From positions 71,706,126-71,770,125 of the forward strand of contig NC_090245.1 in the NCBI RefSeq assembly GCF_037325665.1: DNA of 64,000 nucleotides, given 5' to 3'. This stretch comes from Littorina saxatilis (lineage: Eukaryota > Mollusca > Gastropoda > Littorinimorpha > Littorinidae). Positions within the stretch are counted from its first letter, which is position 1; each line of letters starts with the position of its first letter. The translations under genes and the position numbers were made by a program. Positions 57,201-64,000 of this stretch are shown in pieces. Below the pieces are notes generated by a model. The model saw only the letters and a program-made list of their open reading frames with translations. It did no database searches and was not told where the DNA came from.

Positions 57201-60073
57201 AAATGATGAAATCAAGTTCTTTGGTATTTCATCACTATGTTCCCTTTTCCACCCTCATTTTTCAAGCTTGGACACATGAAAAAAACAAAAAAAACTTCTC
57301 AAGCTAACCTGCTTCTGAACATCTAAAACCATGAACACTTTTGTTGAAGATGTGCTGCTTGTGCATTTGGTCTTGAAGATTTTTAATCAGTCGTGTTTGA
57401 CACACACCTTTTTTCTTAAGCGAGCGTTTTCCTCTTTGTAGGTAGCCAGCTGTTTCTTCCATTCTTCAACGTTGGCAGTGCTCTCCTGCAGGGCTGCTGT
57501 CAGACGTGCGTTGTTGTTCTTCAGTGTTGTCAGCTCTACTTCCCACTTTTTGGCATTTGCAGAGCTGTCAGCAAACAAAAAAACAACAAGAAGAGCAAAC
57601 GCTCGATCGAGTCACTTTCGCAGTTCTGAATATTATATGAGGCATCAGATGGACAGGAAGAAATTGCTATTCACAACACAATACAGATGTAAATAATTTG
57701 ATGTAAAGAATAATCCTATAAAGTTTGAATCAAATCCGATGAATAGTTTCAGAGATATGATATTTCAATTTTTTTCCTTCAAGACATACCTGTGACCTTG
57801 AAAAAGGTCAAAGGTCACCAAAGCAGACGTCAAAGTGTAGAGGTCACTGGGAGTCACGTTCACATAAAATTTGAGCCCGGTCACTTTTATAGTTTCCGAG
57901 AAAAGCCCAACGTTAAGTTGTGTGTTGCCGAACAGAAAAGGCTAGTTATCTCCCTTGTTTTTCTGATAACGTTCGTAAAAGGCTACAGATGTAAATACTT
58001 TGATGTAAAGAATAATCCTACAAAGTTTCAATCACATCCGATGAACTTTGTCAAAGATATAAAATGTCTAATTTTTCCTTTGACGCTGACCTGTGACCTT
58101 GAAAAAGGTCAAAGGTCAACGAAACCATCGTTAAAGTGTAGAGGTCATTGGAGGTCACGACTAAACAAAATATGAGCCGGATCGCTTTGATAGTTTCCGA
58201 GAAAAGTCCAACGTTAAGGTGGTGTCTACGGCCGGCCGGCCGGACGGCCGGCCGGCCGGACGGCCGGCCGGCCGGACGGCCGGCCGGACAGACTAACACT
58301 GACCGATTACATAGAGTCACTTTTTCTCAAGTGACTCAAAAAACAGAAAGTGTCACATTTTATTTTTTACAAAGAAAACTGATAAATATTACTAGTACAA
58401 ATCATAAATTTACAATCAGATACATATTTTTCCTGCACATCTATATCAAGCAAAGTGAAAGATGGATACATACAGAACTACAGAAGAAATGGAAACATAA
58501 GGGTGTCCTTAAATAAGCCCAAAGTCGACTTCACAAAGACTGCGCAGTCTTTTTACCAAAAATTCAGTGCTGTAAATTCGTGCAGCAAGCTTCTCCAGAC
58601 CTGTTTACCCTAAACCCGAGGCAAGAGTACTTTCCCAAAAAGTTGAGTGTATTTTTCAAAAAGTTGGTGTACTTTGCAAGCAAAGCCATATGGGCAAGGG
58701 AAAATGTACGCGTGGGTGCAAACGTGTTTGTGTAAGAATAGCATGTCAGTCTTGTGAACGAACACCTTCAGAATTTAACTCCTTCCAATACAACAGGGAT
58801 AAAACAATTTTATTTACCTGTCAGTTTATAGCATTATAACCAGTGTCTTCCAAACAGATTGATAATGAAAAGATGAAGTTCGTGAAATAACATCTGCGGT
58901 TGACAGTGGCAAGTTCATTTTTACAATCATCCCAGAAAACATTGCTTCAGCACGGACTACAGCCTTTTCTTCTGGCAGGATTTGCTTTGCGGGAATGAAC
59001 TTCATAATTCCTTGGCAGCTTTCAGCGGATTTCTTTGCAGCAACCTTGTCCAGGTGAGATTTGGAACTGCAGTGTCGTTCGATGTCATATTTCCCAGCAT
59101 GGGCAACGGAGAAATCTGATTTACAATACTTGCAGTGTGCATGACTTTTTCACATAGTAGACTCCACAATTCCTGGCTCTTTCTTATATTTCTCCAAGAA
59201 AATCTGCTGCTTCTGCTGTTTAGATTTGGTACATGTACAGTCATCCGAAACTGGCACATTTTTCCGCTTCATTTTGCCACGATTTTCCAGACGATCGCAC
59301 GTGCCAACAACTGAACAAGGTTTCCACTCGCTGTCATGATTATCTCCCTTCGACCGAAACCGGTATCAGTTGTACCATCCCTTAATCAGCACACCAACAC
59401 CGGAAAACGTATTCTAGACTTTTTCTCATGCGTATTTTGTGCGTGTGTCGCGTATTTGCGTACCGATAATAATTTGGCGTAAAAAATACGCCCAAATCGT
59501 ACTTGTAAACAGGTCTGCTTCTCGTAGTATACTTCGCGTAGTCAACTTCGCCCAATTAATGGCAGGCTTGACACAATCATATTAACTACAGACATACTCA
59601 AAGACCAAAGCAACCAGTGAAGTATCTGCTGAAGTCAAAATGTGGTTACATACATGACACATCATATAGGGAGGATTTCACATGCAAGTGAAACAGTTGG
59701 CGAGCAGAAAACGTGGGTATGTCTGGCAGCAGATTTGTTACAGAGACACAGGCATACATACGTTCCTGTGATCAAGGGCTAACTTACCTTTGTGCAAGGG
59801 CTAACTTGAGTCTGTCGTTCTCGTACTTGAGCTGTCCCTCGGAAGGGTTCGAAGAAGAAGTGTTGTTAACACCGTTGCTGCCCTGAGTGAAAGAGTTGCG
59901 TCGTTCTCGGAGGTTGGTATTATCCGTCTGCACACAGATTTTCATTTTGCTTATCATCAGCAATGATAGAATAATTGAGACTTCAGAGAAAACACATGCT
60001 GGTATAGATCTGAAAACCCACCACTACAACCTCTTAACACAGCTTATCATCCAAGAGTTCCATGCCTGCTCAT

Positions 60074-60105
<32 letters not shown>

Positions 60106-61463
60106 GGTGGTTAGGTGTTTGAGGTTCTGGGGGTAAAGGGACCTAAGGAAGGGGTGCCAATTACCACTTTCTAAAATGGTAAAAAAAATGAAAATGAAGT
60201 CTAATTCTTTTTTTTCTTCTTTTTTTTATTCTCTTTTTGTGGAGTTTTTAATTTTTTTTACACGTATATGCTGTACATTACAGGACATCACCTAAACAAG
60301 GGGACAAAAACATAAAACAGAACACACTTGGACAATTACAACACACAGGGGTTGGGTGGGGGGATGATCAGGGCTTGGTGGTCGCAGTATCAAAAAAATA
60401 TTTAAAAATTCATTGTTAGAAATGTAAATGTGCCTGACCGGTATGGAGGAGAGACTGCTGGTTCGTTGATGCAGTGCAGGCCTGGCCGGCGCAGTCTGTG
60501 GTGACCCAGGAACCTCCATGGCTCCGTTGATTTCCGCTGTTGGTTTGGGGGAGGCTGCCACTGAGCGCCGCGTCAGGTCTTTGATCTCCTTGAACTTGTC
60601 GATGAACTGAGCATGGGATAAGAGAATACTCAATTCATTTCTTTGAAAGTAGATGGTTTGGTCAGGTTTTGTTCAAACAGTTTTTTATTCTTTTAAAAAC
60701 TCACCACAAACACATCATCAGAACCTTAGAAAATAAAAGTCTGAGACATAAAGTTGTGAGGTTTGGCCAGGTTTTCACAAAGTACAAAATAATACCACGG
60801 ATCATTTTGTTTATACATGTATTTTTTTTGTAAAATGATCACTTAAATTCAGTTCTGAACTGATTAAATATTATTTGTGTATCTGTGACACTCTAATAAC
60901 ATTTCATTATTTCTACAACGTCTCATAATCAATAACAGTTAAGGTCCTGACCCCAACAAGGCCACACCTCTGAGGTTAAGCCTTCATAGAGACAAGTTAG
61001 GCCTAACAGTGTCCCCTGATAACCTATTGTGTACAATGCCTCACAGTGTCAACTTCTGAAAGTCCGCTCTGCCGGGTCAACTCTGACTGATAGTTCAAAA
61101 GAATCATACTTGCCCTCTTGTATTTCCTGAGTGAGTGTGCGAGTGATTGACTGATCGATTGATTGATTGATTGATCGATCGATCTATTGACTTTTTTCTT
61201 AGTCTGATCTGATTTGGAGAACTTGGCATACAAGAACTGCTGAGAACTAAAGGGAAATAATTCAATCATTTCTGATGATTACTATTCATGACAACCGTCT
61301 AAAATAAAAAAGGCCCACAAGGTATAAACACCTTTGCAAGCTCTCCTTCTGTTGTGAAGCCCAGGCCATAGACGGTGTTGGCACGAGGGTCAGACCACTG
61401 TCCAAACTTCTGTGACGTCTTGGTGAAGGTCATGGCGGGGGTGATGGTGCTGTTGATAATGGC
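54300..61463 (-). CDS. HOMER: HOMER scaffold protein, 5' end beyond window
   Basis: Seven exons on the minus strand join in phase: 61463-61332, 60606-60439, 59927-59788, 57564-57408, 56072-55959, 55141-55061, 54497-54300 (stop TAG at 54302-54300). They give 329 aa. The first exon is the C-terminal half of the EVH1 domain ([39 protein letters not shown]), including the VYGLGF strand whose Gly (Gly89 in mammalian Homer1) is needed for PPxxF ligand binding. A Pro/Ser/Thr linker follows, then the coiled coil [40 protein letters not shown], which is nearly identical to vertebrate Homer, and a more diverged coiled-coil tail ending SHS. Homer links group-I mGluRs, IP3 and ryanodine receptors and Shank at postsynaptic densities. 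The long form is predicted here. The first EVH1 exons (about 60 residues) are not visible up to 64000. Confidence 0.93.
54587..54785. repeat. TA-flanked MITE, 199 bp
   Basis: Ends TACAGTAAAACCCCCCTTTT and the inverse GGGGGGTTCCACTGTA. The interior has four AGGTCTTA / GTCTTA motifs and a 14-base G run. Fragments of the family occur at 12455, 12936 and 32218. It lies in HOMER's last intron. Confidence 0.8.
55484..55542. repeat. Perfect 21-bp inverted repeat, 17-base loop
   Basis: 55484-55504 (TACATAAAGAATACCAGTTC plus G) is the exact reverse complement of 55522-55542. It lies in a HOMER intron. Confidence 0.95.
56355..56620. repeat. Two diverged tandem units of a GACCTTGA repeat
   Basis: ACTTGCGTTATGTCTAGATG...ATCAAACCTTGGAAGTGACG...AAAGCTCTA and GCTTGCCTTATGCTTGAAGG...ATCAACCCCTGGAAGTG...AAAGCTCTA are related units about 150 bases apart. 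Confidence 0.55.
57113..57203 (+). repeat. SINE 3' fragment (GAA family)
   Basis: GAAAGCGGCGTATGGCTGAC...GGCGGGGTAACAACGGTCAT...GGGAGTTTCAGCCCATGAAC and GAAGAAG match the last 90 bases of 26437-26829. Confidence 0.75.
57707..58340 (-). mobile_element. Helentron-associated-like element with GGCC tract and internal duplication
   Basis: The minus strand starts TTTTTTGAGTCACTTGAG...AAGTGACTC, a palindrome like that of the 6341-7556 family, followed by TATGTAATCGGTC and a 57-base (CGGCCGGC)-rich tract (58231-58287). Inside are two tandem units of about 285 bases, 57707-57920 and 58003-58215, each with AAAGAATAATCCTA, TGACCTTGAAAAAGGTCAAA and TAGTTTCCGAGAAAAG. The 3' end is not resolved. Confidence 0.55.
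58517..59554 (-). mobile_element. DNA transposon fossil with BED-type zinc finger (hAT-like)
   Basis: Imperfect inverted ends CCCAAAGTCGACTTCACAAAG and GGGCGAAGTTGACTACGCG. On the minus strand from 59272 a start [20 protein letters not shown] leads to a stop after about 42 codons; the neighbouring frame then reads [20 protein letters not shown] and [17 protein letters not shown], a CxxC...HxxxxxH BED-type finger. The coding trace fades near 58865. This is a decayed copy with one evident frame break before the finger. The hAT/ZBED assignment is inferred from the finger alone. Confidence 0.6.
60074..60104 (+). repeat. Poly(G) run, 31 bases
   Basis: 31 consecutive G on the + strand, in the HOMER intron between exons at 60439 and 59927, hence C-rich in the pre-mRNA. 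Confidence 0.95.
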
Positions 61464-61673
61464 CTGCAACAAAAACAACAAATACTCAGCATCACTAGCA
61501 ATGCAAAACAAGGACTTAATAATCAGACACAAGAAACAGCAGCTAAGAAACGCTGGTGTCAAATGCAATAGTGCCAACATATTAAGTGGAAACATCATCA
61601 TTCTCTATTCAATGATTGAGGTGATATTACGCACCATCATGCAAATCGGGTACTCAGCTGAACTGAAGACAAT

Positions 61674-61989
61674 TTTTTTTGTTTTTTTTTGTTTGCTTAA
61701 CGCCCAGCCGAACACGAAGGGCCATATCAGGGCGGTGCTGCTTTGACATATAACGTGCGCCACACACAAGACAGAAGTCGCAGCACAGCCCGCTTCATGT
61801 CTCACCTAGTCACATTATTCTGACACCGGACCAACCAGTCCTAGCACTAACCCCATAATGCCAGACGCCAGGAGAGCAGCCACTAAATTGCCAATTTTAA
61901 AGTCTTAGGTATGACCCGGCCGGGGTTCGAACCCACGACCTCCCGATCACGGGGCGGACGCCTTACCACTAGGCCAACCGTGCCGGTAC
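61674..61989 (-). repeat. tRNA-headed SINE, CGTTAAGC module, AAAC tail
   Basis: Reverse-oriented relative of 50109-50388 with a perfect GGGTTCGAACCCCGG B-box. It is flanked by a perfect 12-base duplication ACTGAAGACAAT (61662-61673, 61990-62001). Confidence 0.9.
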
Positions 61990-62001
61990 ACTGAAGACAA
62001 T

Positions 62002-63147
62002 GAACCTGAATGAGCAATAATAAAGTTCCAATGAAAAAGAAAGACCCCCAGAAGGGCAAAAGCATGATTTTACAACAAAACAACATCAACAGCAACAGCA
62101 ACAAAACTGCTCTCAGTTCTTGTTCTGGTCTGCGAACTGTGCAGCTATTATAAAAATCAAAAGAAGTACATCATGCCCTTAATTGTTTTCTTCACTTTTC
62201 TTTATAACCTAATGTCAGGGTCACTTCAAGAGTCACAATTTAAAATTTGAGATGCGTAGTCTTCAAGTACTGTAACAGCAGATACTACTGCAAAAGAGAA
62301 AATGTAGCTGTTGATGTCTTCAGATACTAGCATCCTTTCTGTCCAATGAAGCTCTGAGCAATGAACAACTCACAATTTGCCATGACTACTGCATGGAATT
62401 CAATCCCAGGACACCAACTAACACAGAATAAGAGCTTATCTCCACGTCTTCACTTATTCACTTTTTGCAAAAATTTTAAACCCTAAATAACACTTAGAAA
62501 TCCTTGGAAATCCAGAATGCTTTCCAGCACATCTTGACTGTGTCACAAGCACTGCGCAGAAGAAAAGCAGAAAACGGTTTTAAAGGCTTGAGGTTCTAAT
62601 CAACATGCACAGTGAACAGTCCGCAACTGACAAACAAGGCAACACACACCGCACACCTAGGCAGTGGGACTAGGGGTAGACCCTCTGACTCACATTGGTA
62701 AATATCACACTGATTAAACACTAACACTAATTACCATGAGAAAGAACCAAAGGGCACACAAACTTGGTTTTCGTGCGTGAGAAAAAAAAAGAGCTAATTC
62801 ACAAAGGAGTAATGTACTCACTGACATGTTGTCAGTTTATGTTAGTGATGTGTTAAATGCTGCATATCTTAAATTACTACGAAGGATGGAGGTTGGTAGG
62901 TTGAAAAAATTGTCTCTTCAGGTTGTCACTGTTTTCCTATAGCCCACATCTCCCACACCACCCTGCCTTCACAATTCCTCAACCGCTGGCAAAAGTTTAG
63001 GTTCAGCACCAAAAATAAGGTTGATCAGGTGATTGTCAACACACTTCTTGGCTACAGCATCACTTCATGCAAATCACAATAAAGGCGGTACCGGAAGAGA
63101 TCAATAGTCCGTCTTCCTAAATGTGCTTACATGTAATTGAAGGATTT
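62002..63147. other. HOMER upstream intron, nothing seen
   Basis: I searched the minus strand here for the N-terminal half of EVH1 and found no match. No repeat is recognised. Confidence 0.4.
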
Positions 63148-63443
63148 GGCCACAACAAAAAATTAGGTGTGGTTACGGTAACATAGCCAAAAAAAATAGG
63201 GTAGGAAGGTAGGCAATCACTTTTTTTTTTTAACTTTTTTTTTCTAATGTGTACAAATTAAACCTACTTGACAGGGAAATAAGTGTGCGACTCGGGTGCT
63301 TTCGCTTTCATTGCGTTTTCTGCACTCGTTTTCTTGTGTGTGTTTTTTATTTTTTTTGACAAATGTAATAAAAAGTTATAGGGTCGGCCCCTAAAATTAG
63401 GGTAGGTCGGGTTACTGTAACCACACCTATTTTTTTTTAGGCC
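63148..63443. repeat. GGCC-ended MITE
   Basis: Left GGCCACAACAAAAAATTAGG with TGTGGTTACGGTAAC; right end inverted, AGGCCTAAAAAAAAATAGG with TGTGGTTACAGTAAC. About 296 bp. Same class as 17535-17757. Confidence 0.75.
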
Positions 63444-63767
63444 TTTTCATAGTTTACAAGTTGGATCATGGTAAGAAAGAGATGGAGGCAAAAATCTGCA
63501 AAAGCAGTACATTTTATCTGGTGGTGAGATGAGTGTCTAAAACTAAGGGAAGAACTCAAACACCCGTGAAATTGGCTGCAAATGGGGGTCAGGGGTCATG
63601 GTAAAGGGGTTCCCTAGCTATTGAGGCCCCCACCTGCTATCAGCTCTGCTGTGCAAGTGCAATGTTTGCACAAACAACAGTTTTGGCTGCAACATAAAAG
63701 TGCAGATTCTGCTGATCAAAACTGGTGTCACCTGTCCATCCAAATGTCAAGAAGAGATTAAGGCTTA

Positions 63768-63795
63768 TATATATATATATATACGACTAGTGTCC

Positions 63796-63829
<34 letters not shown>

Positions 63830-64000
63830 TCGCGATGCACGACCAAAGTTCTCGGTGGATCTTTTTCAAATTTGGACACCGTATTCAGCTACACCCCGGA
63901 CACAACCTCATCGATGAGATATTTCAACACGTGCTCTCAGCGCGCAGCGCTGTGCGCGCTGAACCGATTTTTTGTTTTTTGTTGTTGTTGTTGTCGGGAT
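63768..64000 (+). mobile_element. Helitron 5' part, cut by window edge
   Basis: (TA)n, ACGAC, (TCTG)n, CGATGCACGACCAAAGTTCTCG, CACCCCGGACACAACCTCAT and GCGCGCAGCGCTGTGCGCGC match the minus strand of 38260-38585. The first two bases are TT where TC is expected. Confidence 0.75.

Noticed and set aside
61990-64000. Missing first exons of HOMER
   Set aside because: No minus-strand match to the N-terminal half of EVH1 could be read. These exons most likely lie beyond the right edge.

Overview
The window looks like nuclear DNA of a marine mollusc, most likely a gastropod. The genes are intron-rich, introns have GT-AG borders, and the DNA is packed with tRNA-derived SINEs ending in a 'GGCGTTAA/GACGTTAAAC' type 3' module, (CA)n-bearing short elements and foldback MITEs. 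I name no species.

Three host genes can be assembled exon by exon with consistent reading phase. (1) FKBP8 on the + strand, ten coding exons from 2224 to 10727, 451 aa, complete. It is a mitochondrial/ER tail-anchored FKBP-TPR protein. (2) USP3 on the + strand, fourteen coding exons from 15271 to 36147, 529 aa, complete. It is a histone-type ubiquitin protease with a ZnF-UBP domain, a basic linker and a USP catalytic domain. (3) HOMER on the - strand, seven exons from 61463 down to 54300, 329 aa, with the first part of EVH1 missing beyond the right edge. FKBP8 and USP3 are in tandem. USP3 and HOMER converge across about 18 kb of repeat-rich intergenic DNA. The three act in unrelated processes, so this is a neighbourhood and not a functional cluster.

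Between and inside the genes: 0-2.1 kb, SINE head and a foldback MITE; 6.3-7.6 kb, one rolling-circle-like element nested in another; 17-32 kb (USP3 introns), hairpin MITEs, an A-in-B-in-A nest at 20.9-24.1 kb, a TA-flanked MITE, a long inverted-repeat complex at 25.5-28.9 kb, and an element carrying a LINE 3' end at 29.8-31.7 kb; 33.1-33.6 kb, a giant composite microsatellite next to a splice donor; 36-54 kb (intergenic), SINEs, a textbook non-autonomous Helitron, tandem-abutting elements, a nearly perfect foldback and two protein-sized minisatellites; 54-64 kb (HOMER introns and upstream), MITEs, a BED-finger transposon fossil, a 31-base G run and a second Helitron end.

The most notable pattern is that at least three families unrelated in sequence share one layout. 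It consists of a 5' palindrome containing a subterminal repeat, an internal (TG)n or (TCTG)n or (TCCG)n tract, the inverted subterminal repeat near the 3' end, a 3-4 bp-stem hairpin, and a terminal CTTGT before T. This resembles Helentron-associated (HINE/pearl-like) elements. SINE heads and tails are also shuffled between families, and two SINEs sit within about 30 bp of splice acceptors. All family names rest on pattern reading without database searches.
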